Below are positions 33,421 to 41,350 of a stretch of 64,000 bases of DNA, in pieces. Each line of letters begins with the position of its first letter. Position 1 is the stretch's first letter. This DNA comes from Paenibacillus amylolyticus (GTDB taxonomy: Bacteria > Bacillota > Bacilli > Paenibacillales > Paenibacillaceae). The stretch lies in NCBI RefSeq assembly GCF_003719335.1, contig NZ_RIAS01000018.1, positions 1 through 64,000 of the forward strand. Reading direction: 5' to 3'. The position numbers and the translations under genes are program-made. The notes beneath the pieces are model-generated. The model searched no databases. It was not told the origin of the DNA and saw nothing but the letters and a program-made list of their open reading frames with translations.

Positions 33421-33795
33421 CTATAAGATATTCAATTCGTCCGCTTTCCAGATGACATTTTCACCGTAGTTTTTGCCCCAGTTATACATCGCATGCAACA
33501 CTGGCATCAGACTCTGCCCATGATCCGTCAGTGAATATTCGACTCGAGGCGGAACTTCGGCGTACACCTTGCGTTCCACCAGTTTGTCCTCCTCCAGCTC
33601 CCGCAGCTGGTTGGTCAGCATCTTTTGCGTAATATGGGGGATCAGGCGTTTTAACTCACTGAAACGTTTAGTGCCCTCCAGACCCAAATGCCACAATATA
33701 ATCAGCTTCCACTTGCCGCCAATCACCGCCAGTGTTAATTCCTTTTCACAGTTGATTTCTTTTAAATTTATGCGTTCTTTGACTTCGGACGCCAT
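33421..33795 (-). CDS. hxlR: HxlR, formaldehyde-responsive activator of hxlAB
   Basis: 124 aa winged-helix protein. It aligns over its length with B. subtilis HxlR, including NCEKELTLAVIGGKWK, ILWHLGLEGTKRFSELK, QLRELEEDKLV, VEYSLTDHGQSLMPVL and MYNWGKNYGE, with the single redox/formaldehyde-reactive cysteine near residue 16. Here it lies downstream of hxlAB on the same strand, whereas in B. subtilis it is divergent. ATG 33795 with a G-rich site. Confidence 0.88.
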   Translation of the reverse strand: MASEVKERINLKEINCEKELTLAVIGGKWKLIILWHLGLEGTKRFSELKRLIPHITQKMLTNQLRELEEDKLVERKVYAEVPPRVEYSLTDHGQSLMPVLHAMYNWGKNYGENVIWKADELNIL

Positions 33796-33892
33796 GGCTC
33801 CAAGTCCCCCCTTATCTCGTACGATATCAAACTCTAATACTTCATTTTACTACAGCACGGACCGAATGCAAAGTTCGCTCATCTTTTTCACA

Positions 33893-33930
33893 GAAAAGAC
33901 CGCAATCCCATTTGCACAGGACTCCGGTCT
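33893..33930 (-). terminator. Weak terminator after hxlB
   Basis: On the minus strand AGACCG pairs with CGGTCT around a 22-nt loop, then TTTTC. It may separate hxlAB from hxlR; the short stem makes this uncertain. Confidence 0.45.
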
Positions 33931-33974
33931 ACTTCATTTTTAGCTATATTAAACGCGTGAGCACTTTAATCGAA

Positions 33975-34538
33975 CTACTCCAGATTCGCGTGCCGGCTGA
34001 ACATATCTGCACCAGTCATGCCTTTCATCTCCATCATGGTGAGGATCAGCGCATCCATGCTGAGCAACAAGCTTTGTTCAAACAAGGAACCCATGGGCTG
34101 GATAGTAACATCCGCTCCGGCTCCCGCCGTATCTTCTTTTGCAGAGGCAGGCAGACGAACGACCGCTTGTGCCAGCTGTGCAATTGTGGAATCCGGCTTA
34201 ATCGTGATTAAGCCTACAGGTGCACCCGCTTGATTCGCTTTTCGTGCCATGGCAACCAGCCCGCCTGTCTCTCCAGAACCAGAGCATAACAGCAGGAAAT
34301 CTGCGGAACCGATCCCCGGTGTCACGGTCTCGCCTACGACGTAAACGGTCAGTCCCATCTGCATCAATCGCATCGCAAATGCTTTTCCCATGAGACCTGA
34401 ACGACCCGCGCCAGCTACAAAAATGCGTTCCGCAGCTAACACCTGCTTTGCCATTGCCTGCATCTCGGCATCGTCAAGCTGGCTTAACGTGCGTTCCAAT
34501 TCCTTCAGGATATCTGCGGCGTATTGTCTGCTGCTCAT
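33975..34538 (-). CDS. hxlB: 6-phospho-3-hexuloisomerase
   Basis: 187 aa SIS-domain isomerase converting D-arabino-3-hexulose-6-phosphate to fructose-6-phosphate, the second step of formaldehyde fixation by the ribulose monophosphate pathway. Motifs IFVAGAGRSGLMGKAFAMRL, LLCSGSGETGGLV and LFEQSLLLSMD fit. ATG at 34538 with AAGGA 7 nt upstream; the TTG 21 nt earlier has no site. Four bp from the hxlA stop. Confidence 0.93.
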   Translation of the reverse strand: MSSRQYAADILKELERTLSQLDDAEMQAMAKQVLAAERIFVAGAGRSGLMGKAFAMRLMQMGLTVYVVGETVTPGIGSADFLLLCSGSGETGGLVAMARKANQAGAPVGLITIKPDSTIAQLAQAVVRLPASAKEDTAGAGADVTIQPMGSLFEQSLLLSMDALILTMMEMKGMTGADMFSRHANLE

Positions 34539-34542
34539 CTGC

Positions 34543-35175
34543 TTATCCTTGCTGAACAAGACGCTGCATTTCGGATGCTACAGCTGCTTTATCTGCTTGC
34601 CCTGTAATACCGCCACCAACGATGACCAGGTCAGGCTGTGCTTTCACAACTTCTGGCAATGTGTCCAATTTGATACCACCAGCAACCGCGGTTTTTGCAT
34701 TTTTCACTGCACCTTTGATCGTTTGCAGGTCTTCGAACGGGCTCTGTCCAACCGCTTGCAGGTCATAACCGGTGTGAACACAGATGTAGTCTACGCCCAG
34801 AGCGTCAACTTCACGTGCACGTTGTTCCAGGTTAGGCACGTTGATCATATCCACGAGAACTTCTTTGTTTTGCTTTTTCGCTTCTTCTACAGCGCCTTTG
34901 ATCGTCATATCGTTACTTGCACCCAGAACGGTGATCAAGTCTGCGCCCGCTTCAGCTGCTTTCATGATTTCATATCCGCCAGCGTCCATAATTTTCAGGT
35001 CTGCAAGGACTTGCAGGTTAGGATACGCTTCCTTCATTGCTTTTACAGCATGCAATCCTTCGTTAATAATAATCGGTGTGCCGATTTCGACGATATCAAT
35101 ATATTGTTCAACTTCTTTAACCAGTGCGATACCTTCCGGGATGTTAACCAAATCAAGTGCGAGTTGTAATTTCAT
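34543..35175 (-). CDS. hxlA: 3-hexulose-6-phosphate synthase
   Basis: 210 aa orotidine-decarboxylase-fold barrel: MKLQLALDLVNIPEG, IVEIGTPIIINEG, LADLKIMDAGGYE and VAGGIKLDTLPEV. It condenses formaldehyde with ribulose-5-phosphate. Upstream region (35176-35400) may bind HxlR. First gene of hxlAB; ATG 35175 behind GGAGACAT. Confidence 0.94.
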   Translation of the reverse strand: MKLQLALDLVNIPEGIALVKEVEQYIDIVEIGTPIIINEGLHAVKAMKEAYPNLQVLADLKIMDAGGYEIMKAAEAGADLITVLGASNDMTIKGAVEEAKKQNKEVLVDMINVPNLEQRAREVDALGVDYICVHTGYDLQAVGQSPFEDLQTIKGAVKNAKTAVAGGIKLDTLPEVVKAQPDLVIVGGGITGQADKAAVASEMQRLVQQG

Positions 35176-35641
35176 GTTTTATGTCTCCTTTGTATTTGAG
35201 GTTGAGTAAATAGTTTTCAATCCATTTTTCGATCCATTTGCCAATCAACATGCTATTAACTTTACAGCCAACGATCCGTTGCTGAGGCCAGCATCTCGTA
35301 ATGGTGGCTGCTAGTTCATTGTAGAGCCTGACTATCTATTTAGGAAGTACGCACTTTCAAGTGAGGTAGTTACTTGGGCGAAACTAATGATAATATTCCG
35401 TTGTTATGAGAAATTATTTTCAATTACACATCCACCTTCAACTAACTCAACGAGCATTATTACTAACAGCGTTACTGTTCAACATAAATTTAAGCGGGTT
35501 CGTGCTATGGATCTTTTTCCTTTATCATAATGATTTTCAAAAAAAGAAAAAGAAGAACCCTGTCTTCTCAGGCAGGGTTCTTCTCAATTTTTCATAGCAG
35601 CATAAGCGCTGTATGTCAATATTTATTTACACATCGACCGG
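35176..35641. other. Promoter region of hxlA plus terminator; no gene
   Basis: This 466-bp stretch holds the hxlA promoter and leader (left) and the phosphogluconolactonase terminator (35546-35590). Short frames here look non-coding. A spaced repeat, AGGAAGT at 35342 and AGGTAGT at 35364 (22 bp apart), is a possible HxlR binding pair, as that protein binds paired direct repeats in B. subtilis. Confidence 0.5.
35546..35590 (-). terminator. Intrinsic terminator of the 6-phosphogluconolactonase gene
   Basis: On the minus strand AAGAACCCTG pairs with CAGGGTTCTT around CCTGAGAAGA, followed by TTTTTTCTTTTTTT. About 50 bp after the stop. Confidence 0.9.
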
Positions 35642-36724
35642 TTACAGATATACAGGTTTCACACATACCGGCTTGGATACGCCTGTGCTGTGACCTGTGT
35701 ATTTCAAGCGACCGCTTTCCTGATCTACCGTAAAGGTAACCATGTTGTTCGTATCACGGTTAGCCGCAATCAACAGTTTACCATTCGGTGTCAATGCGAA
35801 ATGACGCGGGTGCTGTCCTTCTGCGGAGACATGCTCTACCAGGGTCAGATGACCTTTGTCTGCATCTACTGCAAATACTACGATGCTGTCATGTCCACGG
35901 TTGGAACCATATACAAAACGGCCATCGCTCGAAACCGTAATCTCAGCGGTTGTATTCTCAGCCCCGTCGTAGCCATCAGGAAGCGTTGAAATATTGGAGA
36001 TTTCAGTCAGTGTGCCTGCAGCTGCATCATACTTGTAAGATGTGATTGACGAATCTACTTCGTTGATCACATAGGCAAATTGACCATTCGGATGGAACGC
36101 CAAGTGGCGTGGTCCTGCGCCCGGATGGGTTTTCGTTTCACTGTGAAGCACCAGTTCATTGGTGTCTGCGTTAATGGAGTAGATCACAATTTTATCTGCG
36201 CCCAAATCCTGTACCATCATATATTTACCATCTGGGCTGAAGAATGCCGAGTGCACATGTGGCTTGTCCTGACGCTCAGGATGTGCGCCGTGTCCTTCAT
36301 GTTTCTTCTCGTCCAGAAGCGCTCCAACTTCACCGTTGTCTGTGAGTGCCTGGAGTCCTACCAGTCCACCGTGATAGCTGGACAGGATCAAATATTTACC
36401 GGAAGGGTCACGCTGAATGTGGCATGGTGGAGCAGAGATGGAGTCTTTGCGATTGAGCAAAGTTAATTTACCATTCGAAGGATCTACACTCAGTGCTACC
36501 GCTTCAGACATTTTATTGCCCTCAGCAGACGCCGTTTCACCAATCGCATATAGTTTGTTTGCTTGCGCGTCCACGTTAACAAACGTCGGGTTTTTCACGC
36601 CCGCAATGCCGTCCAGCTTCGCCAGACTGCCTGTATCCTCATTTAATTCATATGCGTAAATGCCCTCATTTTCCGCTTCGGCATAAGAGCCGACTAGTAC
36701 GAGCAAGCGTTTTGATTCACTCAT
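35642..36724 (-). CDS. pgl: 6-phosphogluconolactonase (beta-propeller, YkgB/Pgl type)
   Basis: 360 aa seven-bladed lactonase: LVLVGSYAEAENEGIYAYEL, SSYHGGLVGLQAL, HVHSAFFSPDGKYMMVQDLG, GAGPRHLAFHPNGQFAYVINE and HPRHFALTPNGKLLIAANRD are the repeated blade motifs with conserved histidine and arginine residues. It hydrolyses 6-phosphogluconolactone in the oxidative pentose phosphate pathway, supplying the ribulose-5-phosphate used by hxlA. ATG 36724 with GGAGG upstream. Confidence 0.9.
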   Translation of the reverse strand: MSESKRLLVLVGSYAEAENEGIYAYELNEDTGSLAKLDGIAGVKNPTFVNVDAQANKLYAIGETASAEGNKMSEAVALSVDPSNGKLTLLNRKDSISAPPCHIQRDPSGKYLILSSYHGGLVGLQALTDNGEVGALLDEKKHEGHGAHPERQDKPHVHSAFFSPDGKYMMVQDLGADKIVIYSINADTNELVLHSETKTHPGAGPRHLAFHPNGQFAYVINEVDSSITSYKYDAAAGTLTEISNISTLPDGYDGAENTTAEITVSSDGRFVYGSNRGHDSIVVFAVDADKGHLTLVEHVSAEGQHPRHFALTPNGKLLIAANRDTNNMVTFTVDQESGRLKYTGHSTGVSKPVCVKPVYL

Positions 36725-36857
36725 TACAGTTTCCTCCTCTATGTGTATGTAATCTTGTTGCACCTCTTCTATAATAAATCTGCCATATCAAAATAGCAAT
36801 CTGACCCCTGCCCGCTCCACCTGTGCCCGACATGTTTAACGCAATGCAATGCGCATC

Positions 36858-36882
36858 TGTATAAGGAATATGTGCTTATACA
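36858..36882. promoter_or_regulatory. Inverted repeat in the AEC transporter promoter (candidate operator)
   Basis: TGTATAAG and CTTATACA are perfect 8-bp arms with a 9-bp spacer, immediately before the putative -35 box. By position it is a likely operator; the regulator is unknown. Confidence 0.5.
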
Positions 36883-36911
36883 TTCAACTGTCGAGCATTT
36901 CCTGCTATGAT
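36883..36911 (+). promoter_or_regulatory. Sigma-A-like promoter of the AEC transporter gene
   Basis: TTCAAC (36883-36888), 17-bp spacer, TATGAT (36906-36911), 35 bp before the TTG start. The -10 is good and the -35 weak, consistent with a regulated promoter. Confidence 0.5.
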
Positions 36912-36946
36912 AAGATAGGTTTTTCATCTAGAAAGGACTGAACAGA

Positions 36947-37876
36947 TTGTTTACCTCGTTTTTCATTACGCTCTACCATGTGTTTCTGCCCATATCCTTG
37001 CCCGTCATTGGCGGAATATTGTTAAAACATTTCAAGGACTGGGATACACGGCCGCTTTCGGCGTTTTCACTCTATATTTTAAGTCCTGCGCTTATCTTCC
37101 ATACCCTGCTGCACGCAGAGATTACCTGGACTGATGTTACAAGCACTTTCTGGTTCTCCATCCTCAACTTGATTGCCCTATGGGCTCTAGCTGAGATCGT
37201 AAGCCGAATTTTTGGTCTGGGTGCACCTGAAAAAGCAGGACTGACCCTCGTCTCCACATTCACGAACTGTGTGAACTACGGGCTCCCGCTTGTGCTGCTA
37301 GCTTTTGGTCAGCTTGGTCTGGACAAGGCTTCGGTGTACGTCATTGGACAGATGATTATCGTCAATACGGTAGGTATTTTCTTTGCCGCAAGATCGGAAT
37401 TCACGGTGAAAAACGCGATGCTGTCCGTATTCCGCATGCCCACCATCTATGCAGCTGTGATCGCAGTCATCATCCGGAGCTCGGGCATTTCTCTTCCTGA
37501 TGCTCTGGATGGGGGCGTTTCGATGATGGCTACCGGTTATTCTCCCATTGTTCTGGCGATCCTGGGCGCACAGATGCTACGACCCAAAGGAGATACAGCA
37601 CCTTGGCAACCTAATGTTCGTAAGGCTTTTTGGGCCGGACTAGTTGTCAGGTTGGTTGCAGCACCGATTTTATCCTGGCTTATACTGAAAGCCCTGCAAG
37701 TCGAAGGAACATTATTCCCTGTATTGCTTATCCTCGCCTCGATGCCAACGGCTGTGAACGCTGTTATTTTGGCTGAACAGTTCGGTGCATCTCCGCAATT
37801 TGTATCCCGTTGCATTCTGTGGACCACCGCTGTTTCCATGGTCTTCCTGCCGATTATGATTGTGATGTCTTCCTGA
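36947..37876 (+). CDS. AEC family transporter (auxin efflux carrier type)
   Basis: 309 aa, about ten hydrophobic segments in two halves, e.g. ISLPVIGGILLKHF, LSPALIFHTLL, FTNCVNYGLPLVLLAFG, SPIVLAILGAQML and LASMPTAVNAVILAEQFG. AEC transporters export or import organic acids such as malate or malonate. Start TTG at 36947 with AAAGGA 9 nt upstream. A hairpin AGCACAG/CTGTGCT follows the stop. Converges on the DUF2062 gene with a 23-bp overlap. Confidence 0.9.
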   Translation: MFTSFFITLYHVFLPISLPVIGGILLKHFKDWDTRPLSAFSLYILSPALIFHTLLHAEITWTDVTSTFWFSILNLIALWALAEIVSRIFGLGAPEKAGLTLVSTFTNCVNYGLPLVLLAFGQLGLDKASVYVIGQMIIVNTVGIFFAARSEFTVKNAMLSVFRMPTIYAAVIAVIIRSSGISLPDALDGGVSMMATGYSPIVLAILGAQMLRPKGDTAPWQPNVRKAFWAGLVVRLVAAPILSWLILKALQVEGTLFPVLLILASMPTAVNAVILAEQFGASPQFVSRCILWTTAVSMVFLPIMIVMSS

Positions 37877-38450
37877 TCAGCACAGACGCTGTGCTAAGGC
37901 CTGAAGCGTTTGCCGCTTGGCGGCGCTTCTCCAGCCGGCGTTCATGCCGCCGATGAAGAGCTCTGACGTAGAAATATTTGACGACAAAGTACGAAACGAA
38001 TCCCAAAATTAACCCAAGCACACTCATACCTGCCAGGATATCTAGTCCGCCGAGCAACAGTTCGCTTACCGCTGACCAGTTCCCATGAAACAGTTCCCTC
38101 CATGCGCTCTCATGCATAGGCCCCTGTCCCATACTGTGGGCTGGTAAAATCCATGAACCTATCTGTTTCGCAAGTGGCATCAGAATAATCGGCAGAAATG
38201 TCAGTTTGCCCACAACGTTACCTACGATGGCCGCTGGCATGGAACCACCAGACAAACGCACGATCGGATAAAACACAAGATAAATCAGGGATGCAGTTGA
38301 GATCACGATCAGTTCAAGACCGAACCCTATAGCAAATCCGGTAGATACCTTATGAGCACCACCCGGAGCACGTAAAAGTTTGAGGAAATTCAGTTTCATT
38401 GCACGAGTCAAACGTGCCATTCGATTGGGTTTGCGCTTCTGGTTTTTCAT
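37854..38450 (-). CDS. DUF2062 domain membrane protein
   Basis: 198 aa. Basic N-terminus, then DUF2062 hallmarks: LRAPGGAHKVSTGFAIGFGLEL, IVRLSGGSMPAAIVGNVVGKLTFLP and two to three membrane segments; a basic C-terminal tail RALHRRHERRLEKRRQ. Function unknown. Last gene of the DeoR-OsmC-DUF2062 group; its 3' end overlaps the convergent AEC gene. Confidence 0.85.
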   Translation of the reverse strand: MKNQKRKPNRMARLTRAMKLNFLKLLRAPGGAHKVSTGFAIGFGLELIVISTASLIYLVFYPIVRLSGGSMPAAIVGNVVGKLTFLPIILMPLAKQIGSWILPAHSMGQGPMHESAWRELFHGNWSAVSELLLGGLDILAGMSVLGLILGFVSYFVVKYFYVRALHRRHERRLEKRRQAANASGLSTASVLIRKTSQS

Positions 38451-38508
38451 CCTGAATTTCTCCTTATTTGCACAAATGACGAATCATGTCGTCTACCCAT
38501 CAATTATA

Positions 38509-38973
38509 TCACACTGCGTCGGCTCCAGTGGTTACAATCACCGGACGCGTTTCCATCGTCACATTGCCAGCTACTGCGCGAGATATCATACAGGATGCCT
38601 CCGCCTTATGCGCCAGCTTCTCGGCCTTGCTCAGATCTGATTCGGGTGCATCTGGTGGAAGTACAATTCGCGGCCGATGCACAATGCGTTCATACGTAAA
38701 GATGTTATTGGTCACATCCACCGTTGCCTCCGATTCCAGCGTCAGCTCGTCAGGTGTAATATCTGAACGCTCCAGCATCGCAGCGAGTGTAATCAGGTAA
38801 CAGGTTGCCGCTGCCCCCAGCAGCATCTCGTCCGGGTTCGTTCCTGTACCAGGGCCGCCCATCTCCTGCGGGATAGAAATGACGGTTTTCAGACCTCCCG
38901 CATCAATCGTGCCCTCACTGTTACGTCCGCCATTCCATACCGCTTTTAAGTGAAACGGATGTTTCATTGCCAT
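38509..38973 (-). CDS. OsmC family peroxiredoxin-like protein
   Basis: 154 aa OsmC fold. Catalytic-type residues are visible: the arginine/glutamate region (NPDEMLLGAAATCYLITL) with one cysteine and the second cysteine in AEASCMISRAVAGNV. OsmC proteins reduce organic hydroperoxides with two cysteines. Start ATG with AAAGGATCG directly upstream. Thirty-seven bp from the DeoR stop, no terminator between. Confidence 0.9.
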   Translation of the reverse strand: MAMKHPFHLKAVWNGGRNSEGTIDAGGLKTVISIPQEMGGPGTGTNPDEMLLGAAATCYLITLAAMLERSDITPDELTLESEATVDVTNNIFTYERIVHRPRIVLPPDAPESDLSKAEKLAHKAEASCMISRAVAGNVTMETRPVIVTTGADAV

Positions 38974-39010
38974 CGATCCTTTCTGTACCGTTTATAATCC
39001 TTAATTCCCG

Positions 39011-39778
39011 TCACACCCGTATACACGGAATTTGAAGTTCATTCAGCGCGTTGACATGCTCATCCTGCACACCCTGATCGGTGATGACCTTCCCAACACT
39101 CTCCATGCCAGCTACCCTTGTAAAAGCTTGGATGTTAAATTTGCTCGAATCGGCTAGCAAAATGACTTCGTCAGCAATATGAATCATTTTCTGCTTCACC
39201 AAAGCCTGTAATTCATTCGACTCGCTGATGCCCTTGGTCAGATGTACGCCTTTGCAAGACAAAAACACTTTATCCACATGATACGCATCCAGCGAGCGCT
39301 CTGCGAGTGGCCCGACAAAGGACAAGGATTTTGAGGCAAGCTGTCCGCCTGTAGCAATGACACGAATCTGTTCTTTCGTACTTAGCTCCGCTGCAACCTT
39401 AATTGAATTGGTCAACACCGTCAGCGGAATATTGGGCAGTCCAGCTGCCATATACCACGCAGTAGTGCTTGCATCCAAAGCAATCCGGTCACCAGGCTCC
39501 ACCAGCTTCACTGCTTCACTTGCAATGCGGCGCTTCTCATCGGCATGGGCAACAGCACGCTCGGGATATGGAATCTCGGTTTGCGACTCATCCTTGTATT
39601 TCACACTCACCGCTCCACCATGCGAGCGTCTGAGCCTGCCCGCCTGCTCCAGCTTGTCCAAATCACGGCGAATTGTTTCTTCGGTCACTCCACAGCGCTC
39701 ACTAAGCTCAGTGACACGCATGCTTCCATGCGCATCCACCCATTCCACAATTTTTTCATATCGTTCCGCAACGAGCAT
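39011..39778 (-). CDS. DeoR-family regulator, paralogue of the rhamnose-operon repressor
   Basis: 255 aa. Helix-turn-helix MRVTELSERCGVTEETIRRD and sensor motifs ALDASTTAWYMA, TNSIKVAAEL, TGGQLASKSLSFVGPLAERSL and LLADSSKFN. Nearly the same sequence as the DeoR at 28288-29049 through the helix-turn-helix and most of the sensor, so a recent duplicate with a similar ligand is likely. Start: second ATG (39778), with GGAG 9 nt upstream, matching the paralogue's N-terminus. Followed by the osmC-like and DUF2062 genes. Confidence 0.88.
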   Translation of the reverse strand: MLVAERYEKIVEWVDAHGSMRVTELSERCGVTEETIRRDLDKLEQAGRLRRSHGGAVSVKYKDESQTEIPYPERAVAHADEKRRIASEAVKLVEPGDRIALDASTTAWYMAAGLPNIPLTVLTNSIKVAAELSTKEQIRVIATGGQLASKSLSFVGPLAERSLDAYHVDKVFLSCKGVHLTKGISESNELQALVKQKMIHIADEVILLADSSKFNIQAFTRVAGMESVGKVITDQGVQDEHVNALNELQIPCIRV

Positions 39779-39902
39779 TTTCATTCACTCCAAACCGTTA
39801 ATATACCAGTTAATCCTGTTATCCCATCATACCATAGAGCAGTTGGAAGGAGAATTTCACAGACCTACAAGAAATGACATTCATAAACATTCATGCAATA
39901 TA

Positions 39903-39930
39903 TGAAAAAGAGGAGGCTTGCGCCCCCTCC
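39903..39930 (-). terminator. Terminator of the Old Yellow Enzyme gene
   Basis: On the minus strand GGAGG pairs with CCTCC around GGGCGCAAG and is followed by TCTTTTTC. About 20 bp beyond the stop codon. Confidence 0.75.
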
Positions 39931-39949
39931 ATCCAGTCATTCCGATACA

Positions 39950-41080
39950 TTATTTATCCTCTGCCATAGGGAACCAACCTGGCGTGTGGATAATCGCATT
40001 CCACAATCCATCAGGAATTACCAAACGCTCTTGATCGGATTTCGTCAGAATGGTCTCAATATCCTCTTCACGTCCGCTTTCAATCTTCTCGACCCAGTCT
40101 GGCTCGATGATCAGCTCACGTCCAATCGCAAGCAACGGTACACCGGTCTCCAGCGCTTCTGCTGCTTCATCCGCGGTATGAATCGATCCAACACCGATTA
40201 CAGGTACTTTACCGCCAACACGATCCAAGATGAATTCGATTCTAGCACGTGTATCCTCTTCACCACGTCTTGGCTTAGACCAGAACTCATTTAAGGAAAC
40301 GTGCAAATAGTCGAGATTTTTGTCTTTCAAAGCATCAACCAGTGCATACGTATCCTCCATTGTTAATCCTGGCGTTTCTGGCTCTTCCGGCGAGAAGCGG
40401 TAGCCTACAATGAACGGAAGTTTGGTATGCTCGGCAACGACACGTTGTACCTCATCTACGACGGCCAATGGGAACGCTAAACGTTTCTCTACACTGCCGC
40501 CCCAGCGATCTTCACGTCGGTTGGAATGCGGAGAGAAAAACTGCTGAATCAAATAACCGTTCGCGCCATGAATCTCGACACCGTCAAAACCGGCTTCAAT
40601 GGCACGGCGAGTGGCTTCACCGAAATCACGAATGACCGATGTAATCTCTTCATCCGTCATTTCTCTCGGCTCCGGAGAACCCGGGCGCTCACTAGCAACG
40701 GCACTAGGTGCAACCACTTGGCCTGCAGGAACGGCTTGTTCCGGTGTCAGACGCCCTGCATGGAACATTTGCAGTACAGCAACAGAACCTTGCTGTTTAA
40801 TCGTTTCAGCCAGACGTTTCAGTCCAGGCACAAAGCTGTCATCATAAGAGCCGAATTGCGCTGGAAAGCCGATACCGTTAGGCGTAACATGAGTTACCGC
40901 TGTAACCGACATGCCAGCTCCACCTGTGCGGCGCGCATAATATGCAAGCTCAGCATCGGATACCGTTCCATCTGGGTTAGAGGACATATGAGTCATAGGA
41001 GCAAGCACGATCCGGTTTTTCAGTGTAATGCCGCTTGGCAGCGAAACTTGTTCAAACATTTTCGAATACTTTGGATTCAT
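39950..41080 (-). CDS. NADH:flavin oxidoreductase, Old Yellow Enzyme family
   Basis: 376 aa FMN barrel: LKNRIVLAPMTHMSS at the N-terminus, MFHAGRL with the substrate-binding site, GFDGVEIHGANGYLIQQFFSPHSNRREDRWGGSVE (the OYE signature) and IGVGSIHTADEA. It reduces activated C=C bonds with NADH or NADPH; physiological substrate unknown. ATG 41080 behind AGGAGGG. Confidence 0.93.
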   Translation of the reverse strand: MNPKYSKMFEQVSLPSGITLKNRIVLAPMTHMSSNPDGTVSDAELAYYARRTGGAGMSVTAVTHVTPNGIGFPAQFGSYDDSFVPGLKRLAETIKQQGSVAVLQMFHAGRLTPEQAVPAGQVVAPSAVASERPGSPEPREMTDEEITSVIRDFGEATRRAIEAGFDGVEIHGANGYLIQQFFSPHSNRREDRWGGSVEKRLAFPLAVVDEVQRVVAEHTKLPFIVGYRFSPEEPETPGLTMEDTYALVDALKDKNLDYLHVSLNEFWSKPRRGEEDTRARIEFILDRVGGKVPVIGVGSIHTADEAAEALETGVPLLAIGRELIIEPDWVEKIESGREEDIETILTKSDQERLVIPDGLWNAIIHTPGWFPMAEDK

Positions 41081-41134
41081 TCGTGGTTCCCTCCTGAATT
41101 ATATCTCTTTAAATAGATATATGGATATATACAT

Positions 41135-41302
41135 TCAATTACTGTAACTATTATAATTACGTTTTAATTCAATTGCAACTTTTCTTTTTCCATTCCCTGT
41201 CAGCACGCATCGGAAACCACGCGAATGTAAAAAGGACAGCATGTCCTCAGACACCCCATCCTGTTCTTTTAACCATTCCAAAAGCTCAGAAACAAAAAAC
41301 AT
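41135..41302 (-). CDS. Possible 55-aa small protein downstream of the SRAP gene
   Basis: An open frame follows the SRAP stop and reads as coding-like: ATG at 41302 begins MFFVSELLEWLKEQDGVSED and continues LSFLHSRGFRCVLTGNGKRK. The frame is open about 14 codons upstream (REFAEDVAAS) without a start codon. The ribosome binding site is weak. Could be a real small gene, a remnant, or chance. It occupies the leader of the OYE gene. Confidence 0.35.
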   Translation of the reverse strand: MFFVSELLEWLKEQDGVSEDMLSFLHSRGFRCVLTGNGKRKVAIELKRNYNSYSN

Positions 41303-41350
41303 GGAAGCAGCTACATCTTCAGCAAATTCTCTGGTACACCTAAGTCATTC

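Noticed and set aside
34390..35169. Long plus-strand frame opposite hxlB/hxlA (259 aa)
   Set aside because: Antisense shadow; no ribosome binding site and low-complexity hydrophobic translation.
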